Assembly (NCBI RefSeq): GCF_037126465.1
Contig: NW_026999355.1
Coordinates: 1,054,001 to 1,118,000 of the forward strand
Direction: 5' to 3'
DNA length: 64,000 nt
DNA from: Ornithodoros turicata
Taxonomy: Eukaryota; Arthropoda; Arachnida; Ixodida; Argasidae
Numbering within the stretch: the first letter of the stretch is position 1; each line of letters begins with the position of its first letter. Below are positions 49,990-62,215 of the stretch, one piece after another. The translations under genes and the position numbers were made by a program. The notes beneath the pieces are model-generated. The model was given only the letters and a program-made list of their open reading frames with translations. It did not search any database and was not told the origin of the DNA.

Positions 49990-52900
49990 TGTATTGGCAT
50001 CGAGGCGGAAGACCAGTCACAAGGACTGGCTCCCATATAACTATCTCAACAAGCTAGGACTAAAACTAGAACTAGTGCAATGCCAACTCCTGCTTGTGAA
50101 ATCACGTCACGTTAAGGATTGCTGTTCGTGCTTGTCGTCGCCATGCAACAGACCAAGACTGCGGAGAGTTGCGTACGGGATAACGGCACGAAAGAAAGTA
50201 ACGCTTAGTAATGAACAACGTACCTTCCATGCGTTTCTTCGAATAGCACAGACGAAGTTAGCCAGCGTCTTCCGAACTCCATAGCACCGAGGACTGCTCT
50301 CTCCCTCTGTAAGACTCTGCGAACACCCGCTCGAACGAGGCTTAGAACGTGTGACGTCCCCCGAGCGCGACCGCCGTGTACTGCTATGCAGCGCGCAATC
50401 CACACTTGGTAATTTATCTCTACGGCTAAGAGAATGAACTGTCGTCTATCCCGGATTGGAACGGGGGGTTGAAGGAGCGTTTGAATGGTGCCCCAGCGAA
50501 TCCGTGGAACCCCATACAGCTCCTCAACTCTGTGCCACAAAACGTCGGGAACGAGACACTCATGAAAAGCGTGCTGCGCAGTTTCATGGCTAGAACAGAA
50601 AGGACATCGAGGCGAGGTGAGACCATAACGATGCAAACGATCCCTGAGCGGCAGGACATCGTGCGCAAGTCTCCACTGCAAACTTGCACGACGAGAGTCC
50701 AACCATCCTGCAGTAGCGTAGCGCCACGCGATCTGACGCGGCACAGATAGCTCCGGTACACCCGTGGGTGCCGGAAGTAAGCCCAGCAGGGACACATAGA
50801 ACCGCCTCACTGACCATGTAGAAAGATCAGCGTCCACGTGGCTCTCGCGGAGGCGACGGACTGATGACACGTACTCTTTTAAGTGGGGAGCAGTAAACTC
50901 TGAGCACGGCCTATTCTGCTGAAAGGAACAAAAGAAACGAATCTCCGGGCCAGAAAGTAGTGCAAAAGGTCGTGTGCGGGATGGTTAGGCTCACTCAGGG
51001 CATCAAAAATTGCCTTTATACCTAAAGCAAGGCACTTCACTTTTACATGTGGCACTCGCAAGCCACCAACCTCACGCGACTGGTACAGACGCGCGCGCGA
51101 CACCCATTCCACACTGTTACCCCATACGAACTGAAAAGCAATACGGGTCACAGTAAGAAAGATCTGGCGTGGCGGAAGCGATATGGTACCATGGTACCAA
51201 TACTTGCTTAAGAACCACGACGCCGCTAGCCGGGCCTTACAAGTAAGTGGAAGAACCAGACCCTTCAATTCACGGAGCACGGGAATGCTACGCTGGTGAA
51301 TGCGCATCCACGATGATACTGCGATTCCCCGACTATTGAAGTAGTATCCCAGTATGCGTAATTCAGTTTTTACTGGTATCCCGAATGGAGACGCACAGGA
51401 GGGGACTGAATTGATAAAGAGCGCTGCACTCTTATCCCTGTTTATCCGCGCGTTCGATGCTCTACCGTAGGCCTCCAGGGTGGCTAACACTTGACCTATC
51501 GCGTCCTCACTGCTAAGGATTAAGGATAAGTCATCTGCATATGCAAACAACGGCAGGGCTACGGAACCCGGCAGCTGTAGCATGCGAGTACGAAGCGAGG
51601 TTGCGAGAGCTTCCAAGAGCGGGCTAAAGACCATGGCATACAAAGCAGGAGATAAGGGACAACCTTGTCGCACCCCCGATTTGATGGAAAAGGTATCAGA
51701 CATTCCCCCGTTGACTCCAATGCAGGCAAAGGCCTCAGCATAGAGAGCCCTTATCCAAGATACCACCGCGCGATCAAAACCGACAGCTCCCAACACTCGG
51801 TACATGTACTCGTGGTTCACTCGGTCAAAAGCTTTGTTCTGGTCAAAAGACACCAGCGTTGCCGACTGGTGGCGACTATGAGCCCAATAAATCGCGTCTC
51901 GCAAAGCCTGAGTGTGAAGCACAAGGGACCGCCCAGGGACAGCGCAGGCCTGTGAAGCAGGGATGACAGAACCCAGGACTGGAGAAACTCGATTTAGAAT
52001 TGTGGTAGAAATGATCTTGTAATCTGTATTTAGAAGAAGAGATACCGGTCGGTAGGCATTAGGGTCACGACTCCGTGTGGGATCTTTGCAAAGCATAGAC
52101 ACTATACTCTGCCTCATGGAAGGGCAGAGGAGGCTGGCAGCTAAGCAGTTGTTAAATAACTCGGTCAGGGGGCGTCGAAGTACCCCCCAGAAACACTTAT
52201 AAAATTCAGCAGGGAGACCATCGGAGCCGGGAGACCTACCAGCTCGCAAAGCCTTAACAGCTGCCGTATACTCATCCTGAGTAAATCTGGCTGTGCTCAG
52301 AACGAAGTCTTTGGGCTCTGGCAAAAAAGTCTGGTGTCCTGCATCAGGAGGTACCACCAACTCGTACAGGGCGGAAAAGTGATCACGAAAGAGTGACCGC
52401 ACGGAGTCAGGCTCCGTCAATACTGACCCATCACTCGCCAGTAGCTCCTCGACAGTGTTTCGAGGGCGGCGAAAGTAACGGCCAAGAAGAAGACGAGAGC
52501 AACATGCTTCTCGTGACCAGCGTTCGACCGACTGCGAAGCAGCGAACTGGTCCCAGGCACGTAACTTCAAAGAGGTGATCCTCCTGAGTACGTCCTGAAT
52601 AGCGTCGTCGTTTCCAGAGCCCCTCGAACCTGGGTGACGCAAGATAGAGAGTACTTGCCGGAGGTGCTGTATCTCCTCCCGGCTCTCACGAGCACGTCTT
52701 GCCCGCCACTGGCGGAAAAGTCTCGCGGCTCCGAGCTTCGTCTGTTCCCACCATTCTGGCGAAACAACAGAGACAGCGCACTGACTCTCGAGCCACAGTT
52801 TGACATCATTACGTACCTCCGAGTCACTCAACAGGGAAGCAGCCAGCCTCCAACAGCCTGATCCAGTGCGGTAACGCCGAAACCGCTTGGGCGTCCCACT

Positions 52901-53000
52901 GGATGGAGCATATACTGAAACAAAAACTGTTGGGGAACTTTCATTAAGGGTAGTGGGGCGTGAAACATTTGTAATGGTGACTATGATGCATACTTGCAAT
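49990..53000 (-). mobile_element. LINE of the Tx1/L1 group, copy B
   Basis: Same 3' terminus (TGTATTGGCATC on the plus strand) and same ORF2 family as copy A at 24,894-27,125. It is longer at the 5' end, reaching a fragment of the endonuclease. Both are in minus orientation, 25 kb apart. Confidence 0.8.
50205..52999 (-). pseudogene. LINE ORF2 (copy B): RT to C-terminus, endonuclease mostly deleted, one frameshift
   Basis: About 700 codons from 52,999 to 50,879 contain only a stub of the endonuclease (PTVFVSVYAP). They then jump to linker and RT: RTSPGSDGLPAEFYKCFW-like entry, YRPVSLLLNTDYKII, SFDQNKAFDRV, GVRQGCPLSPALYAMVF and FAYADDLSLIL. A frameshift near 50,880-50,890 leads to the C-terminal frame, which ends with the CPFCSSHETAQHAFHEC knuckle at about 50,590 and a stop at 50,205. 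The endonuclease loss looks like an internal deletion. Catalytic RT residues remain. Confidence 0.8.
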
Positions 53001-53214
53001 TAACCCATGTATCCGTAACGAGTCAAGTATACCCAACAACATTCCTGACATCCCTTCCAGTCAAGCACCATGTTTTTAAGTCACGCTTGTGCTATATGGG
53101 GTATTAACTGAGAGGAATGCATGAGATCCCCTCGCAAAACCTGGATACATTACGAATATGTTGCCGGAACTGTTGTATTGCTTTTCCAAGCAACATCGCT
53201 GTAACGCTATCTGA

Positions 53215-53690
53215 ATGTTTCAAAAATACAACTCAAATGTCGCCTCCACATTGTATTTATGTTGGAGAAATATGGGTATAACACTGTCTCTACGTTGCGG
53301 TAACGTAAGACGAATGTTCCCTTCATATTGCATTTGGGTTGAACTAATGTGGATGCAATGCGCTGTCAGTGTTGCAGAAACACAACACAAATATTGCTTC
53401 CACATTCTATTTGTGTTGGAGAAATATGGCTGTAATGTTGTCTCTACATTGCAGCAAAATAATATAAATGTTGCCTCAGTATTGTATTTGTGTTCGAGAA
53501 ATGTGGCTGCAATGGGAGATTTCTGTTCGAGAAATATGGCTGCTCTCAATGTTGCAACAACGTAACACAAATGTTGCCTTAATATTCTATTTTTTGTTGG
53601 AAAAATATGGCTTCGATACTGCCTCAATGTTGCTGAAAAGTAACACAAATGTTGCCTTAAAAGAGCATCGAAATGATCGGAATAAAATAT
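53215..53690 (+). repeat. Minisatellite with ~77-bp units, block 1
   Basis: A string of the form ATTGTATTTGTGTTGGAGAA recurs near 53,250, 53,327, 53,404 and 53,481, with ATGTTGC and AACACAAATGTTGCC between. Units differ by about 10-20 percent. Confidence 0.75.
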
Positions 53691-54984
53691 GATGGGAGAT
53701 GTAGAAGTTACGATTGTGAGCCCTGTGATACATATTCGCACAAAATGTTTGAGCGTAGCGCGCAATCCTGGAGCGCGAGGGAGCTTTGAATCTCGCAGCA
53801 GAAATGCCCCCTCACTCGGCTGCCAGCCGCTGACGTGATGCGCCGTCTTTTTGCGCCGTCTTTTGCGCCGTCTTTTTCTTTCTTGTTTTTTTCTCCGGCG
53901 TCGCGACGCCGGCAATCTAGCGAGCAGGAAGCGTTTGTTCATCGGACGTCGTGAAAAAGACAGGTGATGAACTGAACACTCTTTAGGCGACAAGTTTGCT
54001 CTTCTTGACGAAACGTTTTATAGAGTTGGAGCCTCAGCTCCGCCAGCTTCGATTTCGCCACACGAATGTACCGAAGGCTGGTAAGTGATGCTGCTAAGTG
54101 TGAACGAACATTCGGATTGAAATATAGTGCTCCTTCTTCGTTACAAATGCATATAGTCATGAAGACGCTGCGCAGGGACCAGTGTTTTCATTTGAAGAGG
54201 TCGTCGACCACCTTACTTCTACGTGTTATGGTGAACACGATGGGCTCTGAACCGCATGGACACTGGCATCTCCGAGGCGAAAGAACAGACCGATGAATGC
54301 ATAGCTGTGTAACATTGTGCTTACCATATCTTACTGATACCAGGAACGCAACCATAAACACAACAAGATAGATACCAAAACAAAGTCAGTAGAGTTCATC
54401 TACTAGCGATCTGTGGGAAACCCCAAAACACATGGTCAAATAAGCGTTTTCTTTTTTTTTAATGGTCTTATGCAGCATACAACAGTGGCACATGGAATCA
54501 ATCACGAAGTGACAGGAATGTATTTAGTCGTATCATATATATGATGGACACACAGGCACAATACTGTTCACTAATTAAGACGCCTCAACCCGGGCCCTAA
54601 CGGCAACAGAGAAGCCTAGCCACACCTTGTACGCTGCCCGCGGTCTTGTTTTACGCAGAATGTACGAGACAAATCATGTAGAAACGCAAGTGAATGTCAA
54701 ACGCAAATAAACAGTAACAGCGTCTCAGTCGGTAAGTCGCCACGATTCCGGAGCTAGCAGACGATTCTGGCGGGGAGCGGACGCATCCGGCAGCCAATGA
54801 AGTGCTCGGCCGCCTGACGTCACCACACGCCAGACTCGGCTTGGGGGACCGCGGAGCGCATTCTTGCAAACTAATTTTCTCAGGAAATTCGCACTTTTCG
54901 AAGGAAATATTTTGCGCCACAGTTTATGACGCTAGTGTGTTCATATCAAGCGGTGAAAAATATATGTTCCAAATGATTTCCATG
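53691..54984. other. No gene recognised; separates two blocks of one minisatellite
   Basis: Block 1 ends in ...ACACAAATGTTGCCTT and block 2 starts with the same kind of unit at 54,985. The DNA between includes GCGCCGTCTTTTTGCGCC-type short repeats near 53,840 and may itself be an insertion. No target duplication was identified. Confidence 0.4.
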
Positions 54985-55275
54985 CTCCTTTAATATTATA
55001 TTTTTGTTGGAAAATATAGCTGTAATGCTGTCTCAATGTTGCAGCACCATAACACAAATCTTGCCTCAATATTGTATTTGTGTTGCAAAAATATGGCTGC
55101 AATGCTGTCTCAATGTTGCTTCAAAATAACACAAATGTTGCCTTAATATTGTATTTTTGTTAGAAAACTATGGCTGTAAGGCTGTCTCAATGTTGCAGCA
55201 ACATAACAGAAACGTTCCCTCCATGTCTTATTTGTGTTGAAGGAATGTGGCTGTGACGCTGTCTCAATGTCGCGG
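54985..55275 (+). repeat. Minisatellite with ~77-80-bp units, block 2
   Basis: Same unit as block 1 (ATATTGTATTTGTGTTG..., ATGGCTGTAA, GCTGTCTCAATGTTGC). Units start near 55,067 and 55,147. Scattered single units continue to about 55,620. Confidence 0.7.
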
Positions 55276-55620
55276 ATATGTTCTCCAGCATCGTTGCTGA
55301 CAAAAAATTTTCAAGGGGACAGTACTCAAGTTCGCGCAGTGTAGAGGTAACATTTTCACAGCTGTCTTGCAAAATATTGCGCGACTATGGCGTACGTTCA
55401 GGTGCCTGGATGTGTAATGTTGCTCGAAGGTGACTGAGGAGCGTCCAGACACTGTTCCCTGGCGTTGTTGAAGAAACATTGCACTGCCATGTTGCAGGAA
55501 CATCGTAAACGTTGACCCACTTTTGGTAATATTATAATAATGTTAATGAACGTTGCAAAATGTTGCTCCACATTGGACTCTATTTGCAGTGTTGCTTCAA
55601 CGTCACGGCAATAATATGTG

Positions 55621-56837
55621 CTACTAGGGTCTGTATACCCTCTGTATGTCCCAGAGACAATCTCTTGGTGCCATCGAGATTTGGATATCCTGAGGCGATC
55701 CCATCACGAACAAAAAAGGGACATGCCACCCATGGGCTGAATGACGTTTATCAGAAAAGGCGAAAGGGCGGGATTTCGCTCCTTCCAAAACCTGACCGTC
55801 TATGTTACACGGAGCATTTATTGCGAAAGAGACAGAGATGCGGAATTCTGTGGCACTCTCAAATTTGGCTTTCGATGGACCTACTGAGTGTCTCAGACCA
55901 AGAGCAGTAAGAAACACAGACTTTACCTTGATGGATAGTTAATACACCAAGCAACTCCTCACTTGACTGTTGTTTTTGTGCATAATCAAATTCAACTTCG
56001 ACAGCTCACCATTCGTTTTGTTTTGGAGGCGAGCGCAGTACCCTCAAATTCGCGGAAGTTCGCGCGACAAGCAATGTGTATAGTATTTTTTTTCTCTTGG
56101 AATGGGAATGCTAGTACCTTTCGAATTCAGCTTTTTGGACTGGGAGCTTTTCTATTTCTCTGTTTGCTTTATTTAAACCGCCGCGCTGTGTCCGTTATTG
56201 TAAATACCAGAAACGGACACAGAGGAGAAACAGGAAACGAAATAGTTATGTGGTGGCCACTCTCTATAGTTACAGGTCTGTTAATGGTGCCGACACCAGC
56301 CCCCCACAGCTCTCGGACAATATGTGTCAAAATGCGTGCTACTGTGCACGGAGCAATCCGTGCCTTTCCATAGGTCGGACGCTGTGTTCGGATTGGTTGC
56401 CGGAATTTGAAAACGGCGCTTCGCCCTTCTTCGCCTGCGTGCTGCATACTCTCTCGGCGGTTTCATTTGAAATTTGAACGGTGGACTGATAGACTGCTGT
56501 GATAAACCAACAAACCTGTGCTCTGCTTTAAGAAATAAAATATTTTACAATACTTTACCACATGGCATCTTCGATTTAGCATCACTGCATGAACGAACCT
56601 TGAAAATAATAGTAAATTGGAAGGCGGTGCCAATATCCTCTGAACGTCCGAATGTCCATTAGTTGAGTTTGTGGGATGTTCCGTGGATGTGGAAAAAGTG
56701 GGACAAATGATCATCTACTGGACGTACAAAAGACATCTACTGGCTCTGTGTGAAACTCCCTGGGATATCCAAATGTCAAGGTGAGGACATTACATGGACG
56801 TCACTGGGACGTAGATGGTTTACTGGGTGTTGGTGTA
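55621..56837. other. No gene recognised
   Basis: Open frames at 55,560-55,910 and 55,963-56,373 show no domain. From about 56,690 to 56,835 short strings around GGACGTC, ACTGG and GGGAC repeat loosely, likely a worn minisatellite. Confidence 0.4.
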
Positions 56838-58290
56838 AGGCGGTGCAACGAGAAGTTTTCGGTCTGCATCCTGAAGGTCACTACTCTCTCAAGACCGAGA
56901 TTTTCCTAGATTCTGATGGTCTTCTTCGACTCGAGACCAGACTGGTCTTCAGCGACCTGGACAAGTCGATCTGTCCCATTGTTATACCTGGCAGGCACCA
57001 TTTTACTTAGCTCCTGGTGACACATATCCACATTCAACAGCTCCACACTAGGGTGCAAGGCACTCAGCTACGAGAGCAGTTCGGGGTACCAAGGGGACGT
57101 CAAACAGTGAAGAGAGTCATCTATGCATGTGTCACGTGTTGACGATTTGGCAGCTTTGTCTCGCACCAACGAACGTCGTCTCTTCCACCCGATCATTCCT
57201 CTCAGACTGCACCTTTCTACGTCACCGGTATTGACTTTGTCACCGGTATTACTGCACGGATCAGCCAAGTTCGAGTCTGAAATCGTACGTAGCACTGTTC
57301 ACCTGTGCTACCACACGCGCCGTACATTTGGAACTGACTTCATCCATGGGCGTTGCCGACTTCCTCCAGGCATTTCGACGCTTCATCGCCCGAAGATCAA
57401 TCCTGTGCAGAGTGTACTCGGAGAACTTCCGAACATGCAAACGGGCGTCACAAGACATTGCAGAGCTTCACCGCCTTATTCACGCTGCGCCCCTCCAACG
57501 CTATTGTGTCGACCATCACATTCAATGGATCTTTATTGCTGAACGCGCATTCTGGTGGGGCGGGTTCTGGGAGCGCCTCGTAAGATCTGTGAAGGGCGCT
57601 TTGTGCAAGTCTCTCCGTCGGACCTGCCTGTTCTTCCAGCGGATTACCACCGTCCTCACCGAAATCGAAGCCATGATCAACTCTAGGCCTTTGACGTACA
57701 TGTCCAACGACCCCCGGGATTTTTCTGCTCTGTGTCCCTCCCTCTATCTTGTCGGAAAACACTTGACTGTTCTACCAGACTCGTCACACATAGGCAGCGT
57801 GGGCGATGATACGCGCTCCTCGCTCCTTCACAAACCTTGCTCGACGAATTTTGGCGCATGTGGGCTCGCGAGTACATCTCCGAGCTACCGTTTGCCCATC
57901 GCTTCCACTACAGTTTCATCGTGCCATTCCATATGGGCGAACTGGTGCTCCTTTCTTCTAAACCTCTCGCCTAGAGGTTTGTGGCCTCTTGCACGTGGCA
58001 CAGAGATTCAGGCAGGGCGCGACGGCGTCATCCGTGCATGTAAAGTCATGCTCCCTAGCGGATCAGTCGTACGGCGACCAGTATAGCTTCTAGACAAACT
58101 GGAGATCTAGGCAGATGCTCGCCATATCTCCGCCGCGAAATAATCTCCGCCGAAAGAAATTGCGAAGAGGATGAGGAATCACCTGACCCCACCTGCCCCT
58201 GTTCGTGGTTCAGCAGCACTCGAGTTCGTCGATAGCTGCTCGGTCGTGTTGGATTAAACACTTGTTCTCAATTGGAGTCATCCTTTCCTA
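56838..58290 (+). pseudogene. BEL/Pao retrotransposon: integrase region and LTR-like end
   Basis: The first frame reads GLLRLETRLVFSDLD, PIVIPGRHHF, then QLREQFGVPRGRQTVKRVIYACVTC, the zinc-binding head of BEL/Pao integrase. Later frames give FYVTGIDFVTGIT, then ELTSSMGVADFLQAF...FIARR, and HHIQWIFIAERAFWWGGFWERLVRSVKGAL with IEAMINSRPLTY. These are the core and C-terminal blocks. Several stops and frameshifts are present. The final 200 bp match 34,020-34,135 and end TTGGATTAAACACTTGTT, LTR-like. RT and gag are absent. Confidence 0.8.
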
Positions 58291-58292
58291 TA

Positions 58293-59167
58293 CAGGGTGT
58301 CCCAGAAAACGTGTCATTGAATTTTAATTAAAAAAATTACGCCACCTAGAATAATGCAGTCAATGGCATTTGTTTTTACAAGGTTTTTGCCACCTCCTGA
58401 TGCGTATGTCATGTAACCTAAGTTTAATTATGTATATTTTTGAGAACTGAACTCGGAAATTTGCCAAGTGAAGGCGACTTTTTTACCCCACCAATGTGAA
58501 GAGCATGCCGAATTTACTCAAATTAATGATAATTGACAGGAATATTGAGGAGCTATCGTATTGGAAAATGTAGCCGAAAATCATGCTCTACAGAGCTCAC
58601 AGAGGATACACGACGAATTTCTCAGCGAGATCATTGTCAGTCGGACGAAAGGAGGTTGGAAACCCAGCCCAAACCGGCACGGTGGAAAGAGATGACAGAG
58701 ACATAGCTTATCCCGTCCAGCTTCGGCTGGGACGATACCTTCCCGCTCCCAATTTCAGGAACTGTCACTTTTTCTACTATCACTCTGTGGGCTGGGTTTC
58801 CAACCTCCTTTCCTCGGACCGACAGAGATTGCACTCAAAAATTCCTCGCGCGTTATACTGAAGTACACCGAGAAGCATGATGTTCGGCTATTTTTCCCGA
58901 TAGGATAGACCCTGAATATCACTGTCAATTATCATGAGCTTGAGTAAATTCGGCACGCTCTTCATGTTGGAGGGGTAAAAGAGTGACCTTTACTTGGCAA
59001 ATTTCAGGGTTCACTTCGCAAAAATTTACATAATTAAACTTAGGTTACATGACATGGCAATCAGGTGGTGGCAAAAACCCACTAAGAACAAGTGCCATTG
59101 ACAGCGTGATTCTAGGTGGCGTAGTTTTTTAATTATAATTCAATGACACATTTTGTGGGACTCCCTG
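58293..59167. mobile_element. Mariner-like foldback MITE, uninterrupted copy (875 bp)
   Basis: TA at 58,291-58,292 and 59,168-59,169 flanks an element starting CAGGGTGTCCCAGAAAAC. Long imperfect inverted arms (over 250 bp; for example ACTCGGAAATTTGCCAAGT) surround a second inverted pair (GGTTGGAAACCCAGCCC/GGGCTGGGTTTCCAACC). No ORF. It preserves the empty Polinton site at about 58,578-58,583. Confidence 0.85.
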
Positions 59168-59169
59168 TA

Positions 59170-60426
59170 TATTTATTTATCTGACTGTGATTATCTGATT
59201 ACTTTTTTATTGTGATCCCAATATAAGTGTGGTGAAAGAGGTGGTGGCTTCAGCGCTTCTGTGGTAAACAATTGTGCAGCCTCAGCAGTTTTTTTGTGAG
59301 CAATTGTCCAGTGAACAATTGTCCGTGATTCGATATAACCATATTGAAAACAATAACTAAAAATTGTGGTTGGAATAATGTGAAAGCAATGCGACACTGT
59401 TATCTGGTCACGATAATTTCAATTTACATACTGCTTGAATCGGTGACGGTAACGTATAAATGCACAAGTAGATCATAGTGTCTCAAACTCGCATGGCATC
59501 ATGAAAATCTCTCTGCCTGTCAGCCTGTAAGGGATAAAAGTAAGGGTAAGGACATCCTTTTTCAGACACCACAGAAAAGTATGGCTTTGACAAAGCTCTC
59601 TTGTAGTTCCTCTCCGTTTCCTCCCTCCCTGCCACACTCTCATTGTTTCACTTCGAGCGATGCTCCATTGTTCAGCCAGGCTACGTTCGTCCGCTGACCG
59701 TAATCTCCCATCGGGAAGGCCACTTTAAGAGAGGCTGCCGGAATAGCGGTTCTATATGGCGGACTGATAGCTACTTCTCCTATTGCCTGCAGTTGTGCGA
59801 TTGAAAATGTGCTCACGAGAGAACGTTTGACATGCCTTCATATATCAGGTTACTGTGAGCGAACAGAGCTGTGGATTGGCATAATATTGGTGCAAAGACA
59901 TTCTAGAAAGGTTTCCGAAGGGGAAATGGGACAAACATTTCGTCTACGTGTAATAACATTAGAACTGTACGCTTCGCAACGTGGATGTCTGATTTTGACA
60001 GTTTTCCCAATTACTTCGACACCCCTACAGAAAACAGCGCTATAAGTACTTGCAGTTTCAGTCCCATTTGCCCAGAAGCTTTCAAAAAGCTCTCGAACAA
60101 GACTGGTTTCGTCAAAATCGGTCCAGTAGTTACCGAGCAATTGGCCAAGGTTTCTCCCATAGAAAATATATGGGGCTCCGCATGTCATATCCCCTGTTAA
60201 AATGGACCCATCAGTGTGTAGAGTGGGCTGTGCTATGACTTATCAATCAGCGTGAAGTGGGGCAGAGCGAATCAGTAGGCTTGGAATAGAGGCTGAGCCA
60301 ATTAGCATAAAGGAGCTGCAACGAATTAGTAGGCTTAGAATGGACTAATCAGCGTGAGGGGGGCAGAGTCAAACCAGCTAATTAGCCTAAAGGGGCGAGG
60401 CTGTCGTCGTCCGATCAGAGGACTGA
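59170..60426. other. No gene; fragment of the composite repeat and a possible repeat
   Basis: 59,220-59,345 matches, on the minus strand, the GGACAATTG...CTCACC part of the composite repeat (17,000-17,100 and 28,170-28,280). A 112-codon minus-strand open frame at 59,850-60,188 looks like non-coding repeat DNA in composition. 60,240-60,420 has loose AATCAG/AATTAG repeats. Confidence 0.4.
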
Positions 60427-60600
60427 GAATTGGCTTGTGTTGGATAAGAAGTCGATTTTGGATTAGAATTGGCTTGTGTTGGATAAGCAGTCGATTTTGG
60501 ATTAGAATTGGCTTGTGGTGGATAAGCAGTCGATTTTGGATTAGAATTGGATTGTGTTGGATAGGAATTGAATTAGAATTGGCTTCTATTGGATTAGAAA
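60427..60600 (+). repeat. 39-bp minisatellite, four units
   Basis: GAATTGGCTTGTGTTGGATA starts at 60,427, 60,466 and 60,505, with a variant at 60,544. The period is exactly 39 bp (13 codons), so one frame repeats RIGLCWISSRFWI, but there is no supporting gene context. Confidence 0.85.
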
Positions 60601-60816
60601 AAGTGGTCGTAGTGTGGGGTAGATATTACTACTAACATTGCATAGATATGCGCGTACTATAAACCGTTCGTCACAACCCTGGAAACTCCCAATTTTTCCA
60701 GTTGAGATTCGTGTGAGCTCCGAAGGCACCATCATGACAATATGTGTACTGTCATCGAATATAGAAACTCCCTTCTTAGGCCCTTGGAAGAGCTAAGATA
60801 CTACTGTGATTAAGTA

Positions 60817-61935
60817 TGTAGAGGAGGTGGAGTTCCTCTACATGAGTCCTGGCCGGCTACGATGGAATCTCCCAGCTTGCAGATGGTCGTGGCCTCACGC
60901 TAGGACGGTGCTGGTAGAACTGGCTGGCAGGCGCAGTGGCGCGCGCCAGCAGAGGCACGTCGTTGCCATCGTCGTCCACTGGCCGCCACATCACTCCCCC
61001 CTCAGACGCGGAGCGGTGCATGCGGTTGAGGTTCGCGTCGATACCATGAAGAGAATGATGACGGCTCGTAGATGGTGGACGGCTGGGCACACGGCTTGTG
61101 CTTGTAGCTGTTGATGCACCAGCAGCGGGATGGCGGGAACAAGAGCGCTGCGATCCGGGCGGGTTCCAGTGATGAGATGTGAGTGCTGATTGGTTGAGTG
61201 GTTGGGTGCTTGAGTAGTTGCTGATTACGCTGATTGGCTGCTGATTCCGTTGAGTGTGTTGAGTTGCTGAGCGTTGATTGTTGCTGAATGAATGCGTTTA
61301 GTTGCGTTGCTGAGAGCTGATTGTTGCTGGGTGAGTGGGTTGCTGAGTAGGCCACAGTACCGCGACCGGTACGACAGCGTGAATGGCGGTTGCCGCCAGA
61401 GAAGTGCCAGGGAGGAGCATCGTGAAGCAGGTGGAGGCCGGAAAGTCAGCTTACTGTGGTCTCCCTGCGGGTCCCCGGTGGAACAGTGGTCCCGGTGCGC
61501 CTTGCCTGCTAGAGGGTGGTTCGCTGCCGGTTTGCCTCCTTAAAATTTAGGATGTTGCATGGCCGAGTTACGCCGAACATGGTGTTCGTTGTTCGGGTCA
61601 CCAAATGTAGACGAGGTGGAGTTCCTCTACATGAGCCCTGGCCGGCGATGATGGAATGTCCCAGCGGGCAGATGGTCGTGGCCTCACGCTAGGACGGTGC
61701 CGGTAGAACTGGCTGGCAGGCGCAGTGGCGCGCACCAGCAGACGCACGTCGTTGCCATCGTCGTCCACGGGCCGCCACATCGCGCTCTGTCATCTGCGCA
61801 CGCCGATCTTCGTCGGCCTCTGCGCACGCTCCCCGCTCGCTGCGCTCTTGCAATAAAACATTCTCGTTCCACCCTTCAGCTAGAAGGTTCTCTCTCTTCC
61901 TTCAAGTCCTATGGATCGTAGGGGGGGGGGAAGGT
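60817..61935. mobile_element. LTR-like pair with a short internal region
   Basis: 60,817-60,991 and 61,606-61,783 are direct repeats (about 92 percent by eye), both starting TGTAGA.GAGGTGGAGTTCC. Next to the right copy, TTTGGTGACCCGAAC (minus strand) resembles a primer-binding site after an LTR ending in CTACA. The right copy extends further, with AATAAA near 61,854 on the plus strand, so the orientation signals conflict. The internal part has TTGCTGAGT-type low-complexity repeats and no pol. Confidence 0.5.
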
Positions 61936-61964
61936 ACTGCTCAGATGAGACGAGCTTCTAGTAA

Positions 61965-62215
61965 TGGTACTGTGATGTTGCACGTGAGGTTTGTCGGCCT
62001 ATGGTACGGGGACATGTTGCATGTCGCCGCAGGGTAAGACTGCAGAAAATTTCGACCACCTGGGGCTCTTTTGACGTGCGCCGGAAATCCCCGACACACA
62101 GTACTGTAAGCAATGTTTACCTCCCTCACAGTGCTACCGTCCTCGGCCGTGTTTGAACCCGCGATCTTGAGCTCAGCAAGCCAACACGTTACCGACTGGG
62201 CCACTGAGGAGGGCT
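61965..62215 (-). repeat. SINE-like repeat with tRNA-like head (partner at 19,080)
   Basis: On the minus strand AGTGGCCCAGTCGGTAACGTG (A box) and GCGGGTTCAAACACGG (B box) open the unit. The body shares GGTAAACATTGC and CCCCAGGTGGTCGAA with 19,080-19,285. Confidence 0.7.

Noticed and set aside
53220..53993. 257-codon minus-strand open frame
   Set aside because: It is a translation of the ~77-bp minisatellite and shows the unit repeated in the protein.
59850..60188. 112-codon minus-strand open frame
   Set aside because: No domain, and the strings (GGCCAATTGCTCGGTAACTA) look like non-coding repeat DNA.
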